From Enterococcus durans NBRC 100479 = LMG 10746 (lineage in GTDB: Bacteria; Bacillota; Bacilli; Lactobacillales; Enterococcaceae), in assembly GCF_001544215.1 (NCBI RefSeq), contig NZ_BCQB01000026.1:1-44945 (forward strand): 44,945 nucleotides of DNA, given 5' to 3'. Under the pieces are notes generated by a model. The model worked only from the letters and a program-made list of their open reading frames with translations, did not search any database and had not been told where the DNA came from. Position numbers and translations under genes: made by a program. Position 1 is the stretch's first letter. The number at the start of each line of letters is the position of its first letter. This document shows positions 1 to 8,741 of this stretch, in pieces.

Positions 1-758
1 AAAATATTCGAAAAACTCATGATAGTGATAAATGCTGGTACAGCCCATGGTAAAAGGAAAATGATCCCAAAGATCCGAAGAAACTTGATGAACTTTTGAT
101 GTGCCACTACTGCTGTGAAAATCCCTAATGTGATTTGGAGCGTTGTTGCACAAAGTGTCCAGATCACTGTCCAAGAGAATACAGATAGGAATGTGTTTCG
201 ATAAGAGCTTAAGAAAAAGATACTAAAGAAATTTTTTGCTCCCACCCAGTCAATCAGACTAGCCGGAGGGATATGCTTGAAATCATAATTTGTGAATGCG
301 GTGAACAATGTCACTAATACGGGAAAAATAATGGTAAAAATCATTAAGAGATATGCTGGAAGCGTAAGTAAATAAGGAAACCCCTCATCCCCTACATTAT
401 GTATGACTTCCTTCATCGTACGATTTACTTTTTTATTTTCCTTACGCAAAGTAGCGACTCTTTTTGCGTCTAGTAGATTCAATCCATAAAAAATGAAAAA
501 GATGATCGTAATGATCAATTGGAGCGTTCCTTGAATCAAAATGAATAAAGAATGGTCTTCCATCGGTACGCTACCTAATGTGATCAATCCTATCAATGAT
601 TGAAACCCGCCTAAAATCATTTGGATGATGAATGCTAGAAAAATAACGATAAAGACAATTCCTTTAAATCTTTGTCCATTGGCAAATTGCCCCATGCCTG
701 GGATAAGTGATAGTAAGGTCACTTTTTTTACATTGACTTCATTTTTGTCTTGTTGCAT
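1..758 (-). CDS. malF: Maltodextrin ABC transporter permease MalF, 3' end cut by window
   Basis: Membrane permease of a maltose/maltodextrin ABC importer; it would form the channel with a MalG partner lying outside the window. About 252 residues are visible, starting MQQDKNEVNVKKV at an ATG with an AAGGGGG ribosome site just upstream. The visible part has an N-terminal hydrophobic hairpin with a PGMGQF motif, a charged loop (KRVATLRKENKKV), and further membrane segments ending near LLPWAVPAFITIMSFS, which is typical of MalF just before the EAA loop. That loop is beyond the edge. It lies downstream of malE on the same strand, with a hairpin between them. The family assignment rests on these motifs and on the adjacent binding protein and glycosidase. 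Confidence 0.88.
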   Translation of the reverse strand, partial: MQQDKNEVNVKKVTLLSLIPGMGQFANGQRFKGIVFIVIFLAFIIQMILGGFQSLIGLITLGSVPMEDHSLFILIQGTLQLIITIIFFIFYGLNLLDAKRVATLRKENKKVNRTMKEVIHNVGDEGFPYLLTLPAYLLMIFTIIFPVLVTLFTAFTNYDFKHIPPASLIDWVGAKNFFSIFFLSSYRNTFLSVFSWTVIWTLCATTLQITLGIFTAVVAHQKFIKFLRIFGIIFLLPWAVPAFITIMSFSNI

Positions 759-852
759 CTTGATGCCCCCTTATACTGCTGATCTATACAAAACTTGCTG
801 CTTAATGATCCAACTCGTCAAACGGCTATCTCTGTCTTTTGACAATAAATCA

Positions 853-890
853 AAAACTCTCAAAATAAGAAAAACTATTTCGAGAGTTTT
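853..890 (-). terminator. Hairpin between malE and malF
   Basis: AAAACTCTC (853-861) pairs with GAGAGTTTT (882-890). On the minus strand the second arm runs into a T-rich stretch. Its place between the binding protein and permease genes suggests a partial terminator or 3' stabiliser that keeps malE transcript in excess over malF, a common arrangement in such operons (inference). Confidence 0.6.
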
Positions 891-1006
891 CTTTTTTCTC
901 ACTTCAATCAAAACGCTTCTTTTACAACTTCTACACTTTCTGATAAAAGCTTTGCTTGGAACATCTATTTTTAATGGAAAACTCTATTACTTTCTAGTGC
1001 GTGATT

Positions 1007-2266
1007 TTAATATTTTTGTTCAATTGCTTCTTTGATTGTCTTAACTGCATCCGTTGCAGATTCTTTTGGTGTCTTCGTTCCAGAAGCAGCATCGAACATC
1101 AAGTTTTCAGCGCCAGTCCAAACTTCTGCCATCTCAGGGATGTTTGGCATTGCTTGCGCATTTTCATACTGGTCAATAACCGCAGTAGTCAACTCGTCAT
1201 TTTTTGATTTTGCTGTTTCACGTGCAGTTTGGTTTGCAGGGATCTCATTGACCATTTCAAAGAATTTTTCTTGGTTCTTTGTGTTTGTCACATAATCCAA
1301 CCATTTTTGAGAAAGTTCTTTGTTCTTAGAATAATTACTTGCAACCCAGCCTTTTCCACCACCAAATGGTTGATATGCTTCACCGTTGTCCAATGTTGGG
1401 ATTTTTGCTACGCCATAGTTCATTTTATTGTCTTTATACGTTTGTGCTTGCCAAGGTCCGTCAATGATTGCCGCTGATTTGTTATCCATGAATTGTTGGC
1501 TAACGAAGTCCCCAGCACTCTTGATATCTTGCATTCCTTTAGGCCATACATTTTGGAACCAGTTTGTTGCATACGTGATCCCTTCAATCGAACCAGCATT
1601 ATCTAGACCAATATCAGAAGGATCTGTTCCGTTATCACCGAACACATAACCGCCGTAACCAGCTAATAAGCCATAAGAATAATAGAAGTCTGTCCATTTC
1701 GCTAAGAAACCGGTATTTTTACCTGATTCAGATTCAAAAGCAAAACGATCATCTTTTGCTAATGCTTCTAAGTCTTTGAATGTTGTTGGTGCTGTTTCCA
1801 CTAGATCTTTATTGTAATAAAGTACCAATGTTTCAATAACTGCAGGTTCTCCGTAAATTTTGCCATCGTAAGTGACCTGAGCTTTATCTGTTTCGTCATA
1901 ATCCGCTTCGTTCCCTAGTTTTACCTCTGCTAGGTGTCCTTGTTGACCTAACGCACCGATTCTGTCATAAGCCGCCATCATTACGTCTGGTCCTTTTCCT
2001 GCAGGTCCATCAAGCGAAAGTGCTTCCAATTGTTCGAACATGTCTTTTTCGACTAATTTGATTTTTACATCATTTTCTTTTTCAAAATCACCCTTGATTT
2101 CATTGATGTAATCTTTGTACCCAGAATCGACCGATACTGTTAATGTTTTTTCGTCGCTTTCGCTGCTGCTTGTTGAAGAACTTCCGTTACCACAAGCTGC
2201 TAAACCACCTAGAATACCAAGTGACACTAAACCTAACCCCAATTTTTTCACATAGTTTTTCTTCAC
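1007..2266 (-). CDS. malE: Maltose/maltodextrin-binding lipoprotein
   Basis: Extracellular solute-binding protein that delivers maltodextrins to the MalF-containing importer. A GTG start is chosen because GGAGG lies 8 nt upstream and a lipoprotein signal follows directly: basic KKNYVKK, a hydrophobic core, and lipobox LAAC with the lipidated Cys at residue 25. This gives 419 residues, normal for the family. After a Ser-rich linker the mature part has typical MBP-fold features (GPDVMMAAYDRIGALGQQGHL, a conserved IDGPWQA segment, PFGGGKGW). A longer reading starting 84 bases upstream would hide the signal peptide and is rejected. Transcription probably starts just upstream, near the cre and palindrome at 2332-2362, so it should respond to glucose repression and to a maltose regulator. 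Confidence 0.93.
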   Translation of the reverse strand: MKKNYVKKLGLGLVSLGILGGLAACGNGSSSTSSSESDEKTLTVSVDSGYKDYINEIKGDFEKENDVKIKLVEKDMFEQLEALSLDGPAGKGPDVMMAAYDRIGALGQQGHLAEVKLGNEADYDETDKAQVTYDGKIYGEPAVIETLVLYYNKDLVETAPTTFKDLEALAKDDRFAFESESGKNTGFLAKWTDFYYSYGLLAGYGGYVFGDNGTDPSDIGLDNAGSIEGITYATNWFQNVWPKGMQDIKSAGDFVSQQFMDNKSAAIIDGPWQAQTYKDNKMNYGVAKIPTLDNGEAYQPFGGGKGWVASNYSKNKELSQKWLDYVTNTKNQEKFFEMVNEIPANQTARETAKSKNDELTTAVIDQYENAQAMPNIPEMAEVWTGAENLMFDAASGTKTPKESATDAVKTIKEAIEQKY

Positions 2267-2331
2267 TTTCTTTTCCTCCGCTTCTTTGGATTCGTTGCTA
2301 TATAAAAAGTATACTGTTATAAAACCACCTT

Positions 2332-2362
2332 TTGCAAACGCTTTCTGCATGTTACCGGTAAC
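2332..2362 (-). promoter_or_regulatory. cre-like site plus GTTACCGGTAAC operator upstream of malE
   Basis: A cre-like 16-mer at 2332-2347 matches the CcpA consensus WTGNAARCGNWWWCAW except at the last two positions. A perfect 12-bp palindrome GTTACCGGTAAC follows at 2351-2362. A nearly identical palindrome with an adjacent cre-like site lies upstream of the glycosidase gene (4189-4220). The pairing fits dual control by CcpA and a LacI-type maltose regulator (MalR); the regulator itself is not in the window. Confidence 0.65.
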
Positions 2363-2365
2363 AAC

Positions 2366-4134
2366 TTATTCACACATAATCAAAAATCCATATTGTTGGA
2401 TCTCTGCTTTGCCATCATTCAGCAGTTCGCTGTTTTGACTGAACATGACTTCGCTTTGTTGCTCAATGAGATACGCTTCTTGTCCCTGATTGAAGATGGC
2501 ATGGATTTTTTGTCCATTTAATTCTCGTGAAAAATGGATGACATTTCGACTGTCATCGACCAACTCCCAACAGGTTGTTCCATTGATCAAAATCTCAGAT
2601 AGTCGTTTACGAAATAAATCAATTCTTTAGTAAATCCATATAATTCCAAATCCTGTTGTTCTTCTTCCCAGACCATACATTTACGACAATCTGGATCTTC
2701 ACCGCCAGTCAAGCCGATTTCTGTGCCATAATAAATACACGGTGCCCCTTTTTGTAAAAACATGAATGTCAAAACTGACTTCATCAGCTCTTTATTTTCC
2801 TGACATAATGTCAAGATTCGAGCAGTATCATGGGAATCTAATAGATTGAACGTTCCCTCATTGACCTGGTCTTGATACAGCATTTGCTGATGATTCATTC
2901 CACTTACCATTTGCTGCGCACTGATCTTTTGCTTCACAAAATAATCTTTTATAGAATCCGTATAGGCATAGTTCATCACTGCATGGAATTCATCCCCTTG
3001 TAACCAAGCTTGTGAAGAATGCCAGATTTCACCTAAAATATAAATATCTGGTTTGATTGCAGTTACCGTTTCATGGAATTTTTTCCAAAAATGATGATCG
3101 ACTTCATTCGCTACATCTAGGCGCCAACCATCGATATCGAATTCTTTCACCCAGTAAGCCGCTATTTCCAATAGATATGCTTGCACTTCTTTATTTGCTG
3201 TATTCAACTTCGGCATGAAAGGCGTAAACGCAAACGTGTCATAAGCTAAATTCGCCGCAGTTTCGGGGATTTCCGTCATTTGGTACGTATCTACAGGGAA
3301 AGAATGGATATGGAACCAATCTTTATATTCAGAGTGTTCCCCGTTTTTTACGACATCTTGCCATTGTGGCGAATCACTACCGATATGATTGAACACCGCA
3401 TCAAGCATGATTTTCATCCCTTTTCGATGCGCTTTTTCAATCAATTCTTTCAATTGTTCTTCCGTCCCGAATGCGGTATCAACTGCGAAATAGTCGATCG
3501 TATCATATTTATGGTTCGACATTGCTTTGAAGATCGGACAAAAGTAAATCCCATTGATTCCTAGATCCGTCAGATAATCTAGATGATCGATCACCCCTTG
3601 AAGATCCCCGCCAAAGAAATCATCGCGGTCAGGCGCTTTACTGCCCCAAGGCAACGTACCTTCAGGATCATTACTAGTATCGCCATTTGCGAAACGTTCT
3701 GGGAAAATTTGATACCAAACGGTTTCTTTCGCCCATTGTGGAACTTTGAAGCGATCGATCTCATGGAAATAAGGAATGCGAAAATAATAATTTGCCTCTG
3801 CTAAAGTAGCTGGCTCGTAAGGGAAAATACCTTGATCTCCATAAAAACACTCCATTCCATCGATTCCAACGATGTGGAAGCCATACTGTAAGCGTCTCGT
3901 ATCACTCGTTTGTTCGATCTCCCAATAGTCATGTATGAGTGTACTTAATCCTTTTTTCATCGGAACTTCCTGTAAATACCATTTCTTAGACGTAATGGTA
4001 TAAGGATCGCCACTGATAACATAAACTTTTTTAACATCGTCCTTACTAGTACGCAGACGAATTCGAAACGTATCTTTTTCGTACAAAAAAGCATATTCAC
4101 TTTCTGGACGGTGATAAATTGCTGCCGTATTCAT
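2366..4134 (-). pseudogene. Neopullulanase/maltogenic amylase-type glycosidase (GH13), frameshifted near its C-terminus
   Basis: Cytoplasmic enzyme that would hydrolyse maltodextrins brought in by the adjacent importer. The first frame (2587-4134, 515 residues) has an N-terminal CBM34-like domain (about 1-125), then the GH13 barrel with region I DAVFNH (245-250), nucleophile D340 in DGWRLDVAN, acid/base E369 in LGEIWH, and D436 in LLDSHD. The catalytic set is complete. The reading frame then breaks just after KELIY (around 2614). Adding one T to a short T run gives KELIYFRKRLSEILINGTTCWEL, joining the last beta domain (2366-2590, about 74 residues) in a new frame. So one base is missing, or the sequence has an error. 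The barrel without its C-terminal domain may be unstable. It precedes malE on the same strand. Confidence 0.85.
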
Positions 4135-4188
4135 ATATTTCCTCCTTTTTTTAAGATTACGTTCTCACTATAAAAGACCAAAAAGAAA

Positions 4189-4220
4189 AAGACAACGCTT
4201 TCAAAAATGTTATCGGTAAC
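4189..4220 (-). promoter_or_regulatory. cre-like site plus GTTATCGGTAAC operator upstream of the glycosidase
   Basis: On the minus strand TTTGAAAGCGTTGTCT (4190-4205) resembles a cre site. GTTATCGGTAAC at 4209-4220 is the sister of the palindrome at 2351-2362. The pair sits 55-85 bases upstream of the glycosidase start, where a repressor would act. Confidence 0.6.
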
Positions 4221-4240
4221 AGAATTTATTTGAGGAAAAG

Positions 4241-4292
4241 AAAAAAACAGTTCCAAAAAGTGAAAAATCACCTCTCACTTAATGGAACTGCT
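4241..4292 (-). terminator. Intrinsic terminator after the menC fragment
   Basis: GGAACTG (4284-4290) pairs with CAGTTCC (4248-4254), with an inner AAGTGA/TCACTT stem. On the minus strand the second arm is followed by seven T. It would end transcripts coming from the men remnant, so the maltose genes start their own. Confidence 0.8.
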
Positions 4293-4406
4293 TCGTAAAT
4301 TTCTATGAAATCGAACTTCTTTTCAGTCAATGTGCCATAACTCATTTGAAATGGAGGTATCAAAGGTAAATGTAACTCGAAAAGTTTTGCTTTTTCAATT
4401 CTCATT
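4268..4406 (-). pseudogene. menC: menC 5' fragment (o-succinylbenzoate synthase), truncated and frameshifted
   Basis: From an ATG at 4406 the sequence reads MRIEKAKLF and then, after removing one base from a run of five T, FELHLPLIPPFQMSYGTLTE followed by KKFDFIEIYEAV. This is the N-terminal pattern of MenC/NSAR-type enolase-superfamily proteins (lpL..PF.tSYGtLt...f..vei). Only about 45 of the usual 370 or so residues remain before a stop at the foot of a terminator. The ATG overlaps the end of the MenH-like remnant upstream, as in translationally coupled men genes. The protein cannot be functional. Confidence 0.65.
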
Positions 4407-4830
4407 TCTTCTCTTCACCATCCATTCACTCACTACCAATTCAAACGAATTAGGCTGTTCGGTATGGATACAGTGACCGCCCCCTTGAACAACAACCAAT
4501 TCAAAACGGTCTTTCTTTGTAACAACTTATCACCCGATTTCTCTAAATTTCCAATTATATTCTCCGATAAAAAACAGTATTGGTATCTATAGGGAAGTGA
4601 GTAACAGCCAATCATTTTTCTGTTTTCCCGTCCCTATGTACTACAGACTCATACCAAATTCGAAGCGCTTTTGTTTCCTCCTTCTTTCTCTATCTTTTTT
4701 GTTACTGATAATTCATTTTCTAGCAAAACCTGCATTTGCGGAAAAGATGGAGTACCCTTCTCAAATAAATGATCAAATATCCGTACCCAATATTACACGT
4801 GATTCAAAAGTTTTTTAAAAGACTTATCTT
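4396..4830 (-). pseudogene. Alpha/beta hydrolase remnant (MenH-like), heavily decayed
   Basis: One minus-strand frame reads IPILFFIGEYNWKFREIG, then two adjacent stops, then KKDRFELVVVQGGGHCIHTE and PNSFELVVSEWMVKRRNEN to a stop at 4396. This is the C-terminal third of an alpha/beta hydrolase: the strand leading to the catalytic acid, then the catalytic His in GGGHCIH. Another in-frame stop lies just before IPIL. Pieces with coding character (for example LLENELSVTKKIEKEGG near 4690-4740) continue upstream in shifting frames. The overlap with a menC start points to MenH, but the N-terminal part is too damaged to confirm. The upstream limit is approximate. Confidence 0.55.
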
Positions 4831-5265
4831 TCGTTTCCACTGTTCGGACAACGATCAACTCTTATTTCACTTGTTTGATCCATTCAATATCCAACCATCA
4901 AATCCGCCTAAAGAACCTCTTTATTCTGATTGTTTTGATCGAAAGGCGAACCACTGAAAAGCTCTGGTTGTTCTCTTCTTTAACTTGCAAAACAAAAAAT
5001 CTTTTAAAAAACTCTTTTTTCGGACTACTTATTTTGTATGATGTTCCTTAACTTTAGCTCGTCTGTTTTTCCCTAGCCTGATTAATCCAAATTGTCGATT
5101 TGATGTTTATCAAAAAAGTGTGTTCCTTTTATTTCTTTAAAGAAACTTCCTCCACTTTTTTTCCATTATTTGTCCTTTAACATTTCTTAGAAACTCCTCT
5201 TGACCTAAAGAGAAATAAGATAGTAATAGCAAAAAGTTAGGCATATCCAACTTAAATGTTAATCT
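4831..5265. other. AT-rich stretch without a recognisable gene
   Basis: No sustained reading frame with a ribosome site is visible on either strand. Short minus-strand pieces (4860-4975) could be more debris of the men region, but I cannot identify them. Confidence 0.4.
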
Positions 5266-5269
5266 CTTG

Positions 5270-5298
5270 TTAACTTTTAGAGATTATTAGGTTATACT
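5270..5298 (+). promoter_or_regulatory. Promoter of the YitT gene
   Basis: TTAACT (5270-5275) and TATACT (5293-5298) are spaced by 17 bases, 45 bases upstream of the YitT start. TTGTTA two bases further upstream is an alternative -35 box. Confidence 0.55.
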
Positions 5299-5342
5299 AA
5301 TAACATAACAATAAAATTAAAATAGAATGAGGAAGTGAATGG

Positions 5343-6191
5343 ATGAATAATATAAAAAAAATCACTTGGACTTACATAAAAATAGTCTTTGCGTTAACGA
5401 TCTTAGGGGTAAGTATCAATATGTTCTTAGGCCCCCATCATATTGCAGCAGGCGGCGTAAGCGGGCTTGGTATCCTCTTAGAATCTGCATTAGGATTTGA
5501 CCGTGCAATGGTCATCTTGGTACTGAATATCATTATGCTAGTATTGGCTCTTCTTTTCTTAGGCAAACAACCTTTCTTTAAAGTTCTCTTTGGAAGTCTT
5601 GTCTTCCCGCTGATCATTGCCATCATTCCTGAAACAATGATTACTCCTGATCGTTTGCTCTCGGTCATCTTCGGTAGTGCCATCTTTGCACTCGGTGTAG
5701 CAATTTTATACAAAAATAACTCATCAAGCGGCGGTACAACGATCCCTCCACTGATCTTCAAAAAATATTTCCATTTAAATACCTCAATTGGCCTACTATT
5801 TACTGATGCTGTTGTCGTTTCGCTGAATTTATTCGTCTTTGGATTTGAAGAATTCTTATATGCGATCCTCTCTATCGTCATCACGTCAATCGTCATGTCT
5901 TATATCGAAACAGGAACGAATCGAAAAAAATCGATCATGGTCATGAGCGAAGATTCGCTAGAAGAAATCAGACGCCGTTTGAGTGCGGAGATTGGGCGGG
6001 GATTGACTCTCTTGGAAGCTAAAGGCGGGTATAATCGAAAGTCGAAAGAAGTGTTACTGATTGTTGTCACTGATCATGAATTTTCACGAATCAAACCATT
6101 GATTGAAGAAATCGATCCAACTGCATTCGTTATCGTCAATAGTGTAGCTGAGGTAATGGGTAGTGGTTTTACGTACCATCCAATCGAGTGA
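5343..6191 (+). CDS. YitT family membrane protein (DUF161 plus DUF2179)
   Basis: Integral membrane protein of unknown transport role. The start is ATG with GAGGAAG 7 nt upstream. The first 200 or so residues hold about six hydrophobic segments with Gly-rich motifs characteristic of the family (GPHHIAAGGVSGLGILLE, and NNSSSGGTTIPPLIFKKYF). The last 80 or so residues form the soluble DUF2179 domain (KSIMVMSEDSLEEIRRRL to ATAFVIVNSVAEVMGSGF-type ending). Length, 282 residues, is normal. It appears to be a single-gene unit ended by a strong hairpin at 6205-6250. Confidence 0.9.
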   Translation: MNNIKKITWTYIKIVFALTILGVSINMFLGPHHIAAGGVSGLGILLESALGFDRAMVILVLNIIMLVLALLFLGKQPFFKVLFGSLVFPLIIAIIPETMITPDRLLSVIFGSAIFALGVAILYKNNSSSGGTTIPPLIFKKYFHLNTSIGLLFTDAVVVSLNLFVFGFEEFLYAILSIVITSIVMSYIETGTNRKKSIMVMSEDSLEEIRRRLSAEIGRGLTLLEAKGGYNRKSKEVLLIVVTDHEFSRIKPLIEEIDPTAFVIVNSVAEVMGSGFTYHPIE

Positions 6192-6202
6192 CCCTGATCC
6201 AT

Positions 6203-6388
6203 AAGAGCATGAGACAAAAGTATGAAACACTTTTGTCTCATGCTTTAAAAACGAATAAACGGCTGGAGCAGAAGCAACCCCTTCTTAAATAAGCCGGAAT
6301 CCACAAAAATTTAAAAAGCAATTTTCGTTCATTTCTTCTTATTTCTCGGAGTTAAACACTTCTGCCCCAACCTCTTTTTTAAGGTTAC
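6203..6388 (-). repeat. Modular intergenic repeat, copy 1, with terminator hairpin
   Basis: Begins with a near-perfect hairpin (AGCATGAGACAAAAGT pairing with ACTTTTGTCTCATGCT, about 6207-6242) that serves as terminator for the YitT gene. It continues with the block seen in reverse orientation elsewhere: CGAATAAACGGC, GAGCAGAAGCAA, then TTATTTCTCGGAGTTAAACA and CTTCTGCCCCAACCTC. The block ends with seven T. It is the inverted counterpart of the second module of copies at 8742 and 10119. Confidence 0.8.
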
Positions 6389-6475
6389 GTGTTTATTTTG
6401 AAGTTATCCCAAAAATCTTTTTTCATTCTTTTTCTCCTGATCGTTTGCTGAACGATCCACACGAAACAGCATAGC

Positions 6476-6521
6476 CCCAGATTCCTGAAACAGACGTTTC
6501 TATTTTGGCAATCTGGGTCTT
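6476..6521 (+). terminator. Hairpin upstream of ohr
   Basis: CCCAGATT (6476-6483) pairs with AATCTGGG (6510-6517), followed by TCTTTCTTT. It could be a terminator facing ohr that stops read-through. No gene ends just before it, so its role is unclear. Confidence 0.4.
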
Positions 6522-6615
6522 TCTTTAGCCATTCTTGTCCTTCTCCAAGCTATTATGTTTCTCTCAATGACCTTTTTAACGAGTACTGAAATCTTTTAGT
6601 TTGCTCTTTTCCGTT

Positions 6616-6646
6616 TAGTTGTATAAAATTAAATTGTACACAACTA
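6616..6646 (+). promoter_or_regulatory. OhrR-type operator before ohr
   Basis: TAGTTGT at the left and ACAACTA at the right form an inverted repeat around an AT-rich core containing AATTAAATTGTA, 20 bases upstream of the ohr start. The inner sequence resembles the TACAATT-AATTGTA box of OhrR repressors, and an OhrR gene follows ohr. Confidence 0.6.
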
Positions 6647-6666
6647 AATTTAAAGGAGTGTTTCTT

Positions 6667-7077
6667 ATGAAAAAAATGTATTCTACAAAAATGATCAATA
6701 CAGGTGGACGTTCTGGAGAAGTGCATAGCCCTGACCATTCATTCGAATTAAATATTGCTGCCCCTGGACGTCGTGTCGAAAATGCGACAAATCCGGAACA
6801 ATTGTTTGCTGCCGGTTTCAGTGCTTGTTTCAATAGTGCGTTGGAATTGATCAAAAACCAAAAAAACATTGCTGGAGCTTCTACTATCAGTGCACAAGTG
6901 TCATTGTATGCTGAAAACGAAATGAGCTTTGTTTTAGGTGTCGAAATTGAAGGACATGTTGATGGTCTATCATTAGAAGAAACACAAGAATTATTGGAAG
7001 CAGCTCACAAGGTTTGTCCTTATTCAAAAGCAACAGCAGGAAATATCGAAGTAACCTTGATAGCCGTTGAAGGCTAG
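6667..7077 (+). CDS. ohr: Organic hydroperoxide resistance protein Ohr
   Basis: Thiol-dependent peroxidase of the OsmC/Ohr family that reduces organic hydroperoxides in the cytoplasm. It has 136 residues, typical for Ohr. Both catalytic cysteines are present: C54 in AAGFSACF and C117 in KVCPYSKA, as is the GGRSGEVHSPD segment near the start. ATG at 6667 is chosen because AAGGAG lies about 9 nt upstream; an upstream TTG lies inside the operator and is rejected. Followed 60 bases later by ohrR, so peroxide induction through the palindrome at 6616-6646 is likely. Confidence 0.95.
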   Translation: MKKMYSTKMINTGGRSGEVHSPDHSFELNIAAPGRRVENATNPEQLFAAGFSACFNSALELIKNQKNIAGASTISAQVSLYAENEMSFVLGVEIEGHVDGLSLEETQELLEAAHKVCPYSKATAGNIEVTLIAVEG

Positions 7078-7136
7078 ACTTTTTTTTGAAAATCAGCTAT
7101 GCTAACAAAGGACTCTAATGAATGGGGTGAATAAAA

Positions 7137-7568
7137 ATGGAAGACTTATATTTAGAAAATCAGTTGTGCTTCCCTTTGTATGCAGCCTCAAAAGAAATCA
7201 CCAAATATTATACGCCACTATTGAAACCATTAGGACTAACCTATACACAATATTTAGTAATGCTTGTCTTGTGGGAAAAACATCAAGTGACGATGAAAGA
7301 TTTGGGTAAAATCCTTTGTTTAGATTCTGGTACGTTGACACCAGTGATAAAAAAGCTAGCAGAAAAAGAATATCTTACACGGGCAAGAGACACTTTAGAT
7401 GAACGGATCGTTCGCATCAGTTTAACGGATAATGGTAGGATTCTAGCAAAAAAAGCAGAATCGATTCCATCAGAGATTTTTGCTCATCTTCCTTTAGAAC
7501 CTGATGAATTAGTCCTTTTGCAAAAACTAACAACTAAAATGGTGAATAATTTTCGTCATACTACTTGA
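7137..7568 (+). CDS. ohrR: MarR-family peroxide sensor OhrR
   Basis: DNA-binding repressor of the OhrR branch of MarR. It has 143 residues with a winged helix (VTMKDLGKILCLDSGTLTPVIKKLAEKEYL, then the wing around RARDTLDERIVRISLT). The single N-terminal sensing cysteine characteristic of OhrR is present as C11 in NQLCFPLYA. The start ATG follows a GGGGTGA ribosome site. It lies immediately downstream of ohr and probably represses it until oxidised. Confidence 0.9.
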   Translation: MEDLYLENQLCFPLYAASKEITKYYTPLLKPLGLTYTQYLVMLVLWEKHQVTMKDLGKILCLDSGTLTPVIKKLAEKEYLTRARDTLDERIVRISLTDNGRILAKKAESIPSEIFAHLPLEPDELVLLQKLTTKMVNNFRHTT

Positions 7569-7579
7569 TTTGAAGTTTA

Positions 7580-7616
7580 CTGCTGACTTTTTGTATAAAT
7601 TGTCAGCAGTTTTTCT
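7580..7616 (+). terminator. Terminator after ohrR
   Basis: CTGCTGAC (7580-7587) and GTCAGCAG (7602-7609) form an 8-bp stem followed by a T run. Confidence 0.85.
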
Positions 7617-7688
7617 TTCTTATTCTTGGAATCCACACTATAATCAGTTACATAAGCTATTATTTCATTACACTTGGAGGTTGTTGTG

Positions 7689-8723
7689 TTGTCTGTTTAT
7701 CAGCGTTTCTTGGCGAATGAAAAAGTTCGTCGTTTAACTGTTTTATTATCGATCATCGTTGTTCTCTTTCTTGTAAGGAGCATGATCACCACTATTTTAC
7801 TTACCTTTATTTTTACCTATCTGATGATCCATTTAGTTCAAGTCATTCAACGGTTTGTAAAGGTTCCGACTGGCGCATTGACGATCATCATTTATGCCTT
7901 AGTCGTTTATCTGATCTATCTTGCATTTACAAAGTATATCCCTGTGCTGATCCATCAGACATTCGACATGATACAATCAGTGATCAATTTCTACGAACAT
8001 CAGCCAAAAGATGCTGATCCTGTTCTCTTGTATATCCATAATTACATTGAACGAAACGATTTTTTTGAGCAACTACAAAATGGTGCATCGATCGCATTAG
8101 GCTATTTACAAGATATCGGTAAGTTAGCCGTTGCTTTTGCCATGTCATTCATTTTAAGTTTCTTCTTTATGATTGAGAAGAAAAAAACAGTTGTGTTCTC
8201 ACGATTGTTTTTAAAGAGTGAATTTGCTTGGTTTTTCCAGGATATCTATTATTTTGCCTATAAATTCGTCAATACATTTGGCTTGGTTTTAGAAGCACAA
8301 TTCATTATTGCCTTACTAAATACATTATTGACGACCGTTGCCTTAGCCGCTTTTGGTTTCAACCAATTATTAAGCTTAGCCATCATGGTTTTCTTTTTAA
8401 GTCTGATCCCAGTTGCAGGTGTGATCGTTTCATGTGTCCCTCTTTCGTTCATTGCTTATTCTCAGGGAGGAATCAAAGATGTCGTCTATATTCTTTTAAC
8501 GATCTTAGTCGTCCACTTGATTGAGTCGTATGTCTTGAACCCAAAATTGATGTCAAGCAAAACAGAATTACCGATTTTCTACACCTTTATCGTTCTATTA
8601 GTTAGTGAACGATTCTTCGGCGTCTGGGGTTTGATCGTCGGAATTCCGATCTTCACTTTCTTCCTTGATGTCTTAAAGGTGAAGGAAATTCCTCAACACG
8701 TCACAAAGGAAACCAATCCCTGA
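7689..8723 (+). CDS. AI-2E family permease (PF01594-type membrane protein)
   Basis: Polytopic membrane protein of the AI-2E transporter superfamily; members are variously linked to signal export or Na+/H+ exchange, so the substrate here is unknown. About eight hydrophobic segments, a long charged segment after the second pair, and the conserved ending VESYVLNPKLMSSKTELPIF-like motif (here HLIESYVLNPKLMSS) and FGVWGLIVGIPI are seen. No ATG fits; GGAGG at 7676-7680 is best placed for the TTG at 7689 (344 residues), with the GTG at 7686 as an alternative. Stands alone, ended by the repeat at 8742. Confidence 0.85.
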   Translation: MSVYQRFLANEKVRRLTVLLSIIVVLFLVRSMITTILLTFIFTYLMIHLVQVIQRFVKVPTGALTIIIYALVVYLIYLAFTKYIPVLIHQTFDMIQSVINFYEHQPKDADPVLLYIHNYIERNDFFEQLQNGASIALGYLQDIGKLAVAFAMSFILSFFFMIEKKKTVVFSRLFLKSEFAWFFQDIYYFAYKFVNTFGLVLEAQFIIALLNTLLTTVALAAFGFNQLLSLAIMVFFLSLIPVAGVIVSCVPLSFIAYSQGGIKDVVYILLTILVVHLIESYVLNPKLMSSKTELPIFYTFIVLLVSERFFGVWGLIVGIPIFTFFLDVLKVKEIPQHVTKETNP

Positions 8724-8741
8724 CCTAGCGCTTATTCGTAT

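Noticed and set aside
4433..4615. 60-codon minus-strand frame
   Set aside because: The alpha/beta hydrolase signature lies in a different frame of the same stretch; this frame only bridges its stops.
5438..5896. 152-codon minus-strand frame
   Set aside because: It is antisense to the YitT gene, which has clear membrane segments and a ribosome site.
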